Positions 54,545 to 63,271 of a stretch of DNA of 64,000 nt are shown here, in pieces. Positions within the stretch are counted from its first letter, which is position 1. Each line of letters opens with the position of its first letter. The notes under the pieces are model-generated. The model was not told the DNA's origin, did not search any database, and saw only the letters and a program-made list of their open reading frames with translations. Position numbers and translations under genes: made by a program. This DNA is from JANNSX01 sp046348995 (lineage in GTDB: Bacteria > Pseudomonadota > Alphaproteobacteria > Rhizobiales > Hyphomicrobiaceae): the NCBI GenBank assembly GCA_046348995.1, contig JAXMDB010000005.1:310001-374000 (forward strand). The letters are read 5' to 3'.

Positions 54545-55663
54545 ATGCGCCCCGAATGGACGAAAGCCCGCCGTATCGTCGTGAAGATCGGCTCGGCGCT
54601 GCTCGTCGACCGGGCCACCGGCCGCCTCAAGACGACATGGCTCAACTCGCTCGCCGATGACGTCGCGGCCCTGACGGCCGAGGGCCGGGAGATCGTGCTC
54701 GTGTCCTCGGGCGCCATCGCGCTCGGGCGGGGCACGTTGAAGCTTCCCAAAGGGCCGCTGAAGCTCGAGGAGAGCCAGGCGGCGGCGTCCGTCGGCCAAA
54801 TCTCGCTCGCCGCCGCCTATCAGGACGTGTTCCGCGCACGGGGACTGGAGACCGCACAGGTGCTGCTGACGCTCGGCGACACCGAGGAGCGGCGGCGCTA
54901 TCTCAATGCCCGCTCGACGATCGCGACGCTCTTGAAGCTCAAGGCGATCCCGGTCGTCAACGAGAACGACACGGTGGCAACCAGCGAGATCCGCTACGGC
55001 GACAACGACCGCTTGGCGGCCCGCGTCGCCTCGATGGCGAGCGCCGATTGCCTCGTGCTCCTATCCGACATCGATGGCCTCTATACCGCGCCACCGGCGA
55101 GCGATCCGAACGCAAAGCTCGTCGAGGAGGTCGGCGATCTGACGCCCGAGATCATCGGCATGGCGGGCGACGCCGGCACCGAGCTCTCGCGCGGCGGCAT
55201 GGTGACGAAGCTGCAGGCGGCACGGATCGCCATGGGCGCGGGCACGCACATGGTGATCACGTCGGGCAAGGTCATGAACCCGCTCGGCGCACTGGCAGCG
55301 GGTGGCCGGGCGACCTGGTTCATCGCCGCCTCTGATCCCGTCGCCTCGCGCAAGCGCTGGATCGCGGGCACTCTGGAGCCCAAAGGCGCGGTCCTCATCG
55401 ACGACGGCGCGGCGCGGGCGTTGGAGGCGGGAAAGAGCCTGCTGCCGGCGGGCGTCCGGGGAATCGAGGGCGCTTTCGAGCGCGGCGATGCTGTCGTGAT
55501 CCGCACGCTGTCGGGCCGCGACCTCGGCCGCGGTCTCATCGCCTACGGCTCGGAGGAGGCGGCGCGTGTCATCGGCAAGAAGTCGAAGGAGATCGCGGAG
55601 ATCTTGGGCTTCGAAGGCCGCGCCGAGCTGATCCACCGGGACGACATGGCGCTGGAGCGCTGA
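54545..55663 (+). CDS. proB: Glutamate 5-kinase
   Basis: A 372-residue enzyme that phosphorylates glutamate in the first step of proline synthesis. The amino-acid kinase domain (1-260) has VVKIGSALLVD, VSSGAIALGRG, VNENDTVATSEIRYGDND and GGMVTKLQAARIA. A PUA domain (about 280-365) follows. Usually it sits beside obgE and proA; neither is here. It is the last gene before a repeat-rich gap. Confidence 0.96.
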   Translation: MRPEWTKARRIVVKIGSALLVDRATGRLKTTWLNSLADDVAALTAEGREIVLVSSGAIALGRGTLKLPKGPLKLEESQAAASVGQISLAAAYQDVFRARGLETAQVLLTLGDTEERRRYLNARSTIATLLKLKAIPVVNENDTVATSEIRYGDNDRLAARVASMASADCLVLLSDIDGLYTAPPASDPNAKLVEEVGDLTPEIIGMAGDAGTELSRGGMVTKLQAARIAMGAGTHMVITSGKVMNPLGALAAGGRATWFIAASDPVASRKRWIAGTLEPKGAVLIDDGAARALEAGKSLLPAGVRGIEGAFERGDAVVIRTLSGRDLGRGLIAYGSEEAARVIGKKSKEIAEILGFEGRAELIHRDDMALER

Positions 55664-56434
55664 AAGTGTCGCGGACGTCGGGGCGGGCGGCTCGTCACGT
55701 TCTGTGGCAACGATCACCTTTGTGGCTGCCCCTCACCCTTCCCTCTCCCCGTACGCTTGCGCTACGGGGAGAGGAGGATAGAGCGGTGCTCTCCTCACGT
55801 CAGGGACGCACCGTGTATCCCCCTCTCCCCGTCGCAGCCATTGCTGCGAACGGGGAGAGGGTAGGGTGAGGGGCAGCGACACCCACAAGCATATCGTTGC
55901 CATAGATAGTTGGCCACATCGGGAAACGGATACCTCGACCGTTGGGGGCGAGCGCCGCTCGCTCCTACAAGATCCGCAACACATCGTTCACCATATCCGA
56001 AACAATCAACCGCAAACTTATCCCCGCCCCCTCGCACGGCCTCATACTCCTCGCAGCCCTGCCGCCAAGGGACCGGAACGCGCGCTGGTGGATCGGTAGC
56101 AGGGAGCGTCGTGGGTGCCGGACATAAGCTATCCGGCGCCGACCTGCCACTTGCGATAGGGAGAACCTGACGCAAGCTACTCTCGCGGCGGATGTCCGCG
56201 AGCGGGTTCCGGAAACGGAGCCCACGGCGGCAAGCGAAGCTCACGATGACGGCGGAGTGGTTCCGGCCACATCCGAACGAATCTTCCACGGGCCGGCCAC
56301 TCCGTCCCCTTGGACTTAGCCGCATGCTCTCGGGTCGCTCGCGACCGCGGAGAGGGCGGAGCGTTCGACGAGCGAATAGCGAGTTGCGGATAGCGAGTAG
56401 AAGAGGTCTCTCTGGCTACTCGCTCCTCCCTCGC
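55664..56434. other. Repeat-rich intergenic region
   Basis: About 770 bases between proB and argC without a credible gene. The left third is the large inverted repeat described separately. The right part (56040-56434) shows no protein-like frame; a short palindromic patch with repeated AGCGAGT/GCGAATAGCGAG motifs occurs at about 56375-56430 just after argC. Confidence 0.6.
55706..55901. repeat. Composite inverted repeat of mosaic palindromic elements
   Basis: The outer arms 55706-55750 and about 55848-55901 are imperfect inverted copies (GGCAACGAT, then GCTGCCCCTCACCCT). Inside are two strong hairpins: 55743-55753 with 55763-55773, and 55821-55832 with 55850-55861 plus an inner 5-bp stem. 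The CTCTCCCCG/CGGGGAGAG words are typical of scattered mosaic repeats in Rhizobiales. Confidence 0.85.
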
Positions 56435-57487
56435 TCAGGGAAACAGCGCCAGCTGCTCGATGCCGGTCGCTTCGGGGAGGCCATGCATGAGGTTGAAGTT
56501 CTGCAGCGCCTGACCGGCCGAGCCTTTGACGAGGTTGTCCAGCGTCGAGATGACGATGGCGCGACCCTTGATGCGGTCGGCGAAGACGGCGATGTGGGTG
56601 TAGTTGGAGCCGCGCACGAATTGCGTCCCCGGGATCTGCCCCTTCGCCAGCACGCGCACGAACGGCGCGTCGCGATAGGCATCCACGAGAGCCGCGCGCA
56701 GATCATCGGCGCTCGTGCCCTTAGCCATCCGCACGTAGCAGGTGACGAGCTCGCCGCGGCTCATTGGAATGAGATGCGGCGTGAAGTTGATCGTCACGGC
56801 CTCGCCCGCCGCCAAGCCGAGCTCCTGCTCGATCTCGGGCGCATGGCGGTGTTTGGCGACGGAGTAGGGGGTCAGACCTTCGCCGGCTTCCGAGAACAGC
56901 GTGTTCTGCTTCAAGGAGCGCCCGGCGCCCGAGATGCCGGACTTGGCATCGACAATGAGATCCGAGGCATCGATGAGCTTGGCGGAAACCAGTGGCAAGA
57001 GCCCCAGCAGCGTCGCGGTCGGATAGCAGCCCGGGCACGCGACGAGACGGGCCTTGGCGATCGCGTCGCGGTTGCGCTCGGTGAGGCCGTAGACCGCCTC
57101 CTTGATAAGCTCGGGCGCCTTGTGCTCGAGCCCGTACCACTCGGCGTAGACTTTGGGATCCTTCAGCCGGAAGTCGGCCGACATGTCGACGACTTTCGTG
57201 CCCTTGGGCAGCTTGGCGATGATCTCGTGCGCGGTGCCGTGCGGAAGCCCGCAGACGACGGCATCGCACTTCGACCAGTCCGCGTCCTCCTCGGCGATGA
57301 GGTTGGGCAAGCCCAGCCCGCCCAGGTGCGGGAACACGTCGTCCATCGACTTGCCCGCATGGCTTTTCGCCAGCAGCTGCGTCAACGCGATGTTGGGATG
57401 GCGGTAGGCCAGGCGGATCAGATCGGCGCCCGTGTAGCCCGACGCCCCGATGACGGCGACCCTGATCTTGTCCTTGTGCTTGGCCAT
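56435..57487 (-). CDS. argC: N-acetyl-gamma-glutamyl-phosphate reductase
   Basis: A 350-residue NADP enzyme of arginine synthesis. The cofactor loop is VAVIGASGYTGADLIRL, the active-site cysteine sits in LVACPGCYPTATLL and the histidine in KHRHAPEIEQELG. Length is normal for the long argC type. The ATG at 57487 with AGGAGAT upstream sets the start. It is a single gene, divergent from the ATP-grasp gene. Confidence 0.96.
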   Translation of the reverse strand: MAKHKDKIRVAVIGASGYTGADLIRLAYRHPNIALTQLLAKSHAGKSMDDVFPHLGGLGLPNLIAEEDADWSKCDAVVCGLPHGTAHEIIAKLPKGTKVVDMSADFRLKDPKVYAEWYGLEHKAPELIKEAVYGLTERNRDAIAKARLVACPGCYPTATLLGLLPLVSAKLIDASDLIVDAKSGISGAGRSLKQNTLFSEAGEGLTPYSVAKHRHAPEIEQELGLAAGEAVTINFTPHLIPMSRGELVTCYVRMAKGTSADDLRAALVDAYRDAPFVRVLAKGQIPGTQFVRGSNYTHIAVFADRIKGRAIVISTLDNLVKGSAGQALQNFNLMHGLPEATGIEQLALFP

Positions 57488-57589
57488 GCTGATCTCCTGA
57501 CGCTGCAGGGGGCGTGTAGCGGAAAATGGCAGGTCTGGAAAGCGCGGGAAGGCTTCGATTCCGCCGGGTCACGTGGTAGTCGAGGTCGC

Positions 57590-58579
57590 ATGTCCCGCCC
57601 CGTCAACATCCTTTTCGAAGCCGCCGGCCGCCGCGTGTCACTGGTCAGGGCGTTCAGGCGCGCGCTTGACGATACCGGGCTCGCCGGCAAGACGATCGCC
57701 GTCAACAGCGATCGTCGGGCGGCGGCGCTGTATGTGGCGGACGTGGCCGAGATCGGACGGCGGATCAGCGCACCAGATTACATCGAGACGCTGATCGGGC
57801 TGTGCGTCAGGCACCAGGCAAGTCTGGTGGTGCCGCTGATCGATCCGGCGCTGCCCATGCTCGCGGCACAGCAAGCGGCCTTCGCCGCAGTCGGTACACG
57901 CCTCATGGTGTCGTCGCCGGAGGCGATCGCGATCGGCACGAACAAGGTCGCGACGGGCGCTTTTTTCCAGGCGAGCGGCTTCCGAACGCCGCATGTGCTC
58001 TCGGACCGCGAGATCGAGACGCTGACGCCGGGCGACTTCCCGCTGTTCGCCAAGCCCGCCGAGGGATCGTCCTCGATCGGCGCGGGCATTCTCAAGTCCG
58101 CCGAGGAGCTACGCGTCCGCCGTGCCGCCGACCCGAGCCTCGTCGTCATGGAATTGATCCGGGGCGAGGAGTACACCATCGACGTCTACGTCGATTTCCA
58201 CGGCGTGCCGCAGTGTGCCGTGCCGCGCCTGAGGCTCGAAACGCGGGCGGGCGAAATCTCCAAGGGCATCACGGTTCGCGACGAGGCGCTGATTGCGCTG
58301 TCGCTGGACGTGGCGCGCATGCTCCCCGGCGCCATCGGCTGCCTGACATTGCAAGCCTTCAAAGCGGCCGACGGCGGCTACGTCTTCATCGAGATCAACC
58401 CGCGCTTCGGCGGCGGCTATCCACTCGCCTGGCGCGCGGGCGCGAACTATCCGCGCTGGATGATCGAGGAGGCGGCGGGCCGAGCGCCCGATTTCGCCGC
58501 CGGCCGCGCCTTCAAGGCCAATCTCGGCATGCTGCGCTATGACGACGAGATCATCGTCGACGGAGACCTCTTGCGATGA
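57590..58579 (+). CDS. ATP-grasp ligase (CarB-like)
   Basis: A 329-residue ATP-grasp enzyme. The N-terminal pre-grasp Rossmann domain begins VNILFEAAGRRVSLVRAF. The grasp domain has the lysine in FPLFAKPAEGSSSIG, the metal-binding FIEINPRFGGGYPL and a conserved ELIRGEEYTIDVYVD. It resembles a carbamoyl-phosphate synthase half and joins an amine or carboxylate to another molecule through an acyl phosphate; the substrates are unknown. A longer in-frame reading back into argC was rejected. The stop overlaps the HAD gene start (ATGA), so the two proteins are probably made in fixed ratio. Confidence 0.85.
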   Translation: MSRPVNILFEAAGRRVSLVRAFRRALDDTGLAGKTIAVNSDRRAAALYVADVAEIGRRISAPDYIETLIGLCVRHQASLVVPLIDPALPMLAAQQAAFAAVGTRLMVSSPEAIAIGTNKVATGAFFQASGFRTPHVLSDREIETLTPGDFPLFAKPAEGSSSIGAGILKSAEELRVRRAADPSLVVMELIRGEEYTIDVYVDFHGVPQCAVPRLRLETRAGEISKGITVRDEALIALSLDVARMLPGAIGCLTLQAFKAADGGYVFIEINPRFGGGYPLAWRAGANYPRWMIEEAAGRAPDFAAGRAFKANLGMLRYDDEIIVDGDLLR

Positions 58580-59256
58580 AGCGCTACACGGTGGTCTTCG
58601 ATCTCGACGACACGCTGTACCCCGAGCGGCAATGGGCGCTGTCGGGCTTTCGCGCGTCCGAGCGGTGGGCGAAGGAAGCGCTCGGCCTCGACAACCTCGC
58701 CGCCGACATGACGCGATTGCTGGACGAGGGGCATCGCGGGCGCATCTTCGACATGGTGCTCGCCGAGCGCTTGGGCAAGGCCGATCCCGAGACGGTGAAA
58801 GCGCTGGTGGATGCCTATCGCGCGAACGAGCCGGAGCTTCAGTTGTTCGATGACGCCCAATGGGTGCTCGACCACTTGGAGCCGCACATGTCGCTCGGCC
58901 TCGTCACCGATGGCGAGACGGATCTGCAGTCGAAGAAGATTGCGGCCCTCGGGATCGCGCCGCGGTTTCGCAGCCTTGTCATCACGGGATCGCTCGGTGC
59001 AAACCGCGAGTTCTGGAAACCGCATCCCAAGCCCTTCGAGACCGTCGCGGCGGGCCTGCCCAAGGACGAGCGGCGCCTCGTCTACGTCGGCGACAATCCG
59101 TCGAAAGATTTCGTGTCGCCGAATGCGATGGGCTGGCTGACGGTGCAGATCGTGCGCCCCGGCGGCATCCACGACGGCGTGCCGACGGCGGAGGGCGGCG
59201 CGCCGCATTACCAGATCAAAAGCCTGCGCGAGCTGCCCGAGTTGCTCAAGAAATGA
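58576..59256 (+). CDS. HAD-family hydrolase
   Basis: A 226-residue haloacid dehalogenase-type phosphatase. Motif I is VVFDLDDTLYPE (nucleophile Asp), motif II the Thr/Ser in SLVITGSLG, motif III the lysine in FWKPHPKPF and motif IV VYVGDNPSKDF. The insertion after motif I is a helical cap (C1 type). Translation is coupled to the ATP-grasp gene, so it probably works on that enzyme's substrate or product. In my recollection such pairs occur in surface-glycan loci of other bacteria. Confidence 0.88.
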   Translation: MKRYTVVFDLDDTLYPERQWALSGFRASERWAKEALGLDNLAADMTRLLDEGHRGRIFDMVLAERLGKADPETVKALVDAYRANEPELQLFDDAQWVLDHLEPHMSLGLVTDGETDLQSKKIAALGIAPRFRSLVITGSLGANREFWKPHPKPFETVAAGLPKDERRLVYVGDNPSKDFVSPNAMGWLTVQIVRPGGIHDGVPTAEGGAPHYQIKSLRELPELLKK

Positions 59257-59275
59257 CCGTCTGACGAGGACCGCG

Positions 59276-59920
59276 ATGATCGATGTCTATGTTCGCCCGA
59301 CGACGCTGACGCAGCGCGCAACCGTCATGTTGGAGGAGGCGGGGCTCGCCTACCGGCCGATCCCTGTCGCGTGGGGCGCGACCGATCCGGACTATGTGGC
59401 GACCGGGGCGCGCGGGCGCACGCCGGCGATCGTCGATCATGCGGCGCCCGGCGGATCGCTGGCGCTGACGCAATCCGTCGCCATTCTGCTCTACCTCGCG
59501 GAGAAGTCCGGCACGCTGATCCCGGCCGATCCGGTGGCGCGCGCCAAGTGCCTCGAATGGACGATGATGCTCGCGACCGACGTGTATCCGCCCTATGCGG
59601 CGGTCTACTTCATGACCTGGATGGACGAGCCCGACATGAAGGCCGCCGCGTACTTCGAGGACCAGACGATCAAGGAGTATGCGGCCTTCGACGCCTGGCT
59701 CGCGGACGTGCCTTACGCCGGAGGAGATGAATTCAGCATCGCGGATGTGGCGGGCTATCCGTCGGCCGTTCTGGGTGTGGAGGATCTGCCGGCGCTCCGC
59801 CGCTTCAAGAACCTCCGCCGCTGGATGGACCTCGTCGGCGCGCGCCCGAAGGTTCAAGCCGGCATGGCTGCGGTGGGCCAGGGCCGGCCGCGGGGGTTGA
59901 TCGCGTCGCGGGGGGAGTAG
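59276..59920 (+). CDS. Glutathione S-transferase family protein
   Basis: A 214-residue protein with a thioredoxin-fold N-terminal domain (MIDVYVRPTTLTQRATVML, GRTPAIVDH and the glutathione-contacting LTQSVAILLYLAEK) and an all-helical C-terminal domain with the N-capping FSIADVAGYPSA. It lies 19 bases after the HAD gene, so it may be part of that transcript. The substrate is unknown. Confidence 0.88.
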   Translation: MIDVYVRPTTLTQRATVMLEEAGLAYRPIPVAWGATDPDYVATGARGRTPAIVDHAAPGGSLALTQSVAILLYLAEKSGTLIPADPVARAKCLEWTMMLATDVYPPYAAVYFMTWMDEPDMKAAAYFEDQTIKEYAAFDAWLADVPYAGGDEFSIADVAGYPSAVLGVEDLPALRRFKNLRRWMDLVGARPKVQAGMAAVGQGRPRGLIASRGE

Positions 59921-59924
59921 GGGC

Positions 59925-60308
59925 TTACAGTTGCGCCCGGCTACTGAAGTGACGGCGCGTGGCAACAATCAAAAACGTGTTGATCATGAGAAAGACGGTC
60001 ACTGGGATGTAGGCGATGACATTGCTGAGCGTATCTGGATAGGGAAGAAGAGGGCTGTCGCTGGCCAGAAACTGAAACCCAACCCATGCGACGTCAACAG
60101 CGACGAGAAGATACACCAACTTGCCGGCCCATGGTCGATCCAACAGCAGCCCGATGGCGGTTGCCCAGGAGGCAAGACAGATGGACGTGATGAGCCAAGC
60201 ATTGTCGTGGGAGTCAGATGAGCCCATCGAAGTCCACAACGTGAGGTAAGCTGCCCATGCCCCGATGACCAATGCCGCAAGCCACATCGATTTCGATCTC
60301 GTGAGCAT
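59925..60308 (-). CDS. Four-helix membrane protein of unknown function
   Basis: A 127-residue hydrophobic protein with four predicted helices (about residues 8-26, 38-57, 64-82 and 90-112). It converges on the GST gene with 4 bases between stops. The DNA is noticeably lower in GC than its neighbours, which hints at a different origin. No family is recognised. Confidence 0.65.
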   Translation of the reverse strand: MLTRSKSMWLAALVIGAWAAYLTLWTSMGSSDSHDNAWLITSICLASWATAIGLLLDRPWAGKLVYLLVAVDVAWVGFQFLASDSPLLPYPDTLSNVIAYIPVTVFLMINTFLIVATRRHFSSRAQL

Positions 60309-60406
60309 TGTTTATGTGTAGCAGAATCGTCCCGGCAAGACATTGACGTCCCGCACCCCCCACGTGTGATATAAACAAAGATTGGAACGAGGAGCACACG
60401 ACCCCC

Positions 60407-61009
60407 ATGTCCCGCCTGACCGACGCCGGCATTCGCAAGATCGCAACCTTCATTGAGGACTCCCACATCGAGGGCGGCAAGGTCGCTCAGCCGCCGCTCC
60501 GGATGGTGGCGGTGGCCGCCGTGCTCGCCAATCCGTGGGCTGGGAAGGGGTTCGTCGAGGACTTGAAGCCGGAGATCCACGCAATCGCGCCCGTGCTCGG
60601 CGACGTGCTGACGGACGAGATCCTCAAGCACACCGGCGGCGGCGACGCGGTCGAGGGCTACGGCAAGGCCGCCGTCGTTGGCGCTGATGGCGAGGTCGAG
60701 CATGCCTCCGCCCTCATCCATACGCTGCGCTTCGGCAATCGCTACCGCAAAGCCGTCGGCGCCAAGAGCTATCTCTCTTTCACGAATGTGCGCGGCGGGC
60801 CGGGCGTCGCCATCGCGCTGCCGATGATGCACAAGCTCGACGAGGGCAAGCGCTCGCACTACCTGACCATCCAATTCTCGATCCCCGACGCACCGGCCGC
60901 CGGCGAGATCGTGGTCGCGCTCGGCGCCTCGATCGGCGGACGTCCGCATCACCGCATCGGCGACCGCTACCAGGATCTGAAAGACCTCGGCAGCACCGAT
61001 GCGGTCTGA
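60407..61009 (+). CDS. Amino acid synthesis family protein (DUF1185)
   Basis: A 200-residue protein with MVAVAAVLANPWAGKGFVEDL and GKAAVVGADGEVEHASALIH, characteristic of the DUF1185 family in my memory, plus FTNVRGGPGVAIALPMMHK and the C-terminal GGRPHHRIGDRYQD. The family's reaction is not established to me. The end overlaps the next gene by 11 bases, so the pair is co-translated. Confidence 0.75.
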   Translation: MSRLTDAGIRKIATFIEDSHIEGGKVAQPPLRMVAVAAVLANPWAGKGFVEDLKPEIHAIAPVLGDVLTDEILKHTGGGDAVEGYGKAAVVGADGEVEHASALIHTLRFGNRYRKAVGAKSYLSFTNVRGGPGVAIALPMMHKLDEGKRSHYLTIQFSIPDAPAAGEIVVALGASIGGRPHHRIGDRYQDLKDLGSTDAV

Positions 61010-61802
61010 TGTGCCGACGCTGACCGCCGCCGAGATCGATCGCGCGGCGGCCATCCTCGAACAGGCGCGCCGCACCAACACCGTGATCGACGGCCTGCCG
61101 GCCGACGTGAGCCCCCGCAACCTCGCCGACGCCTATGCGGTGCAGGACCGGCTGATCGCGCGGCTCGGCTGGGAGACGCGCGGCTGGTTCTGCGCCTGCA
61201 CGAATTCCGACATTCAGCGCATGTTGAGCCTCGCCGAGCCGTATTGCGCGCGCCTGTTCGTGAGCGCGCTCAAGGCGAGCCCAGCGACGCTGCGCCAGGC
61301 CGACTATCCGCCGATCATCGTCGAGAGCGAGTTCGCGTTCCGCTTGAGCCGTGATCTGCCGCCGCGGGCCGAGCCCTATACGCGGGCCGAGGTCGAGGCG
61401 GCCGTCGAAAGCGTGCACCCCTCCATCGAGGTTGTCGCGGGCTATCTCAAGGATTGGCCGAAGCAGAACGTGTTCGCTGTGATCGCCGACAACGGCACCG
61501 ATGGTGCGCTTGTGTACGGCGAGGGCGTGCGCGACTGGCGCGGGCTCGATCTGCCATCCGTCGAGGTGCGTGTTTCCGTCAACGGCGTCGCGCAGCGGCG
61601 CGGCACCGGCGCCAACATCCTCGGTGATCCGATGACCGCCTTCGTTTGGCTCGCTAACGCCCGCCGCAAGGCCGGCGATGGCCTCAAGGCCGGCCACATC
61701 CACAACACCGGCACCGCGACCTCGATCCTGCCGGTCGCCGCCGGCGACACGGTCGTCGCGGATTTCGGACCCATCGGGCAGGCTATCCTCAAGCTCGTTT
61801 GA
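60999..61802 (+). CDS. 2-keto-4-pentenoate hydratase family protein
   Basis: A 267-residue fumarylacetoacetate hydrolase-fold protein of the MhpD/TesE type. PPIIVESEFAFRLSRDLP carries the metal-binding glutamates and SVHPSIEVV the third acidic ligand region; NGVAQRRGTGANILGDPM is the conserved loop. It would hydrate or decarboxylate 2-oxo acids from aromatic breakdown. Paired with the DUF1185 gene it may serve an unlisted small catabolic step; there is no ring-cleavage enzyme here. It overlaps the upstream gene by 11 bases. Confidence 0.85.
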   Translation: MRSDVPTLTAAEIDRAAAILEQARRTNTVIDGLPADVSPRNLADAYAVQDRLIARLGWETRGWFCACTNSDIQRMLSLAEPYCARLFVSALKASPATLRQADYPPIIVESEFAFRLSRDLPPRAEPYTRAEVEAAVESVHPSIEVVAGYLKDWPKQNVFAVIADNGTDGALVYGEGVRDWRGLDLPSVEVRVSVNGVAQRRGTGANILGDPMTAFVWLANARRKAGDGLKAGHIHNTGTATSILPVAAGDTVVADFGPIGQAILKLV

Positions 61803-61874
61803 GCTACGGCCAAGGCAACTTTTCTCCCACGTTCGGCATTTTGCTCTTCAGCCGTCACGCGAGGAGGAGCGTCC

Positions 61875-62354
61875 ATGCCGAAGAAAGAGACTGCCGGAAC
61901 CGGGATCGAGGCCAAGGCTCGTAACGAGATCGCGGGTTTGCTCGGCGCGGCGCTGGGCGACACCTACGCGCTGCTCGTCAAGACACATGTCTACCATTGG
62001 AACGTGACGGGGCGGACGTTCTTCGATCTGCACGAGCTCCTCGAATTGCAGTACAAGGACCTCTTCGAGGCGACCGACGTGATTGCCGAGCGCATCCGCC
62101 AGCTCGGGCAGAAGACGCCGACATCGTTCTCCGAGATGCTCGCCGCCGCCGCGATCAAGGAGGAGACGGCCGACCGTCGTGCCGAGGAGATGGTCGCGAA
62201 CCTGCTCGCCGATCACGAGACGATCAGCCGGTCGCTGCGCGAGATGTGCGAGAGAAGCGACGACGCCAAGGATGTCGTGACGACGGACATGCTGACGGAG
62301 CGGCTCGCCGCTCACGAGAAGGCGGCCTGGATGCTCCGCGCCACGCTCGCGTAG
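61875..62354 (+). CDS. dps: Dps-type ferritin
   Basis: A 159-residue Dps protein, one subunit of a 12-mer that oxidises and stores iron and protects DNA. The ferroxidase ligands can be placed in HVYHWNVTGRTFFDLHELL and ATDVIAERIRQLG. The four-helix bundle is complete. A basic N-terminal tail of only a few residues suggests weak DNA binding. A GGAGGA ribosome site precedes the ATG. It converges with the HPP gene with 3 bases between. Confidence 0.93.
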   Translation: MPKKETAGTGIEAKARNEIAGLLGAALGDTYALLVKTHVYHWNVTGRTFFDLHELLELQYKDLFEATDVIAERIRQLGQKTPTSFSEMLAAAAIKEETADRRAEEMVANLLADHETISRSLREMCERSDDAKDVVTTDMLTERLAAHEKAAWMLRATLA

Positions 62355-62357
62355 AGG

Positions 62358-63089
62358 TCAGCGCTTGGCTGACCCGTGCGCGGCTTCCTGCTCGCGCATG
62401 AGCTTGCGCAACAGTGTGAACTCGTCCTCGCTGATGTCGACGAAGGTGCCGATGCGCTGCAGCGCCGCGATGAAATCGGCGTGCGACAGCTCCTGGTCGG
62501 GGGAGGGTTTGCGTTTCGCCGAGGCTGGCGCGAGAGCTGCCGGATAGCGCCGCCAGGCGAACGCCATGTTGATCACCACCGCCGCGACGACCATCAGCAG
62601 GGCGTTGATCAGCACCGGGGTCAGCACGAACGTGTAGCCGAGGTCGTGGACTTGGGCGCCACCGATGACGGCCGTTAGCGCCGTCGCGCCTCCGGGCGGA
62701 TGGATGGCGCGCAGGTAGTGCATAAGTCCGATGGCGATACCGACGGCGAACGCGGCGGCGAGCATCGGATTGGGTACGAGCTTGGCGACCGTGACGCCGA
62801 CGAAGGCCGACGCCACGTGACCGATGACGACGGCCCACGGCTGCGACAGCGCACCGTGGGGGACGGCGAACAGCAGCACCGCACTCGCCCCCATCGAGGC
62901 GATGAGCATGCCCGCGCCGGTCTCGCCCAGGAGATGTTGCTCGGTCATGATGAGCAGCAGGATGGCCGCAAAGCCGCCCGTCATCGAGACGAGACGCTCG
63001 GTGTGGGTGACGGGGGAAAGCTCGATGCCGGCGAGCCGGCCCACGGGCGTCGCCGCGATCCATTCCCGCAACCGATTGTCGATGGCCAT
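62358..63089 (-). CDS. HPP family membrane protein
   Basis: A 243-residue protein with four to five membrane helices and the family signature AIHPPGGATALTAVIGG near residue 125. GMLIASMGASAVLLFAVP is also typical. The C-terminal 60 residues are cytoplasmic and helical. HPP proteins were linked to nitrite transport in plastids, but the bacterial role is not established. The ATG at 63089 follows AGGGAAGG; upstream codons in frame are not conserved. Confidence 0.88.
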   Translation of the reverse strand: MAIDNRLREWIAATPVGRLAGIELSPVTHTERLVSMTGGFAAILLLIMTEQHLLGETGAGMLIASMGASAVLLFAVPHGALSQPWAVVIGHVASAFVGVTVAKLVPNPMLAAAFAVGIAIGLMHYLRAIHPPGGATALTAVIGGAQVHDLGYTFVLTPVLINALLMVVAAVVINMAFAWRRYPAALAPASAKRKPSPDQELSHADFIAALQRIGTFVDISEDEFTLLRKLMREQEAAHGSAKR

Positions 63090-63271
63090 GGACGCCTTCC
63101 CTGCCGGATCCCTGCCGGAGTTTCGTCGCAGAAACCCGCCGGGATGACAACCGGATAGCCGTGGCATTGAGCAAAGCACGCTTTCCCAATTGCTCGAACG
63201 GCTAATTCGTGAGCAAAGCTTGCGTGCCGTTGTCCGGTTTGGAGAATGTGAGAGAGATCGTGCCGCCGCGA

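Noticed and set aside
55795..56325. 176-codon minus-strand frame in the proB-argC gap
   Set aside because: It is translated mostly from palindromic repeat DNA and shows no domain.
56192..57589. 465-codon N-terminal extension of the ATP-grasp gene
   Set aside because: It runs antisense through argC and is not protein-like; the ATG at 57590 begins the conserved domain.
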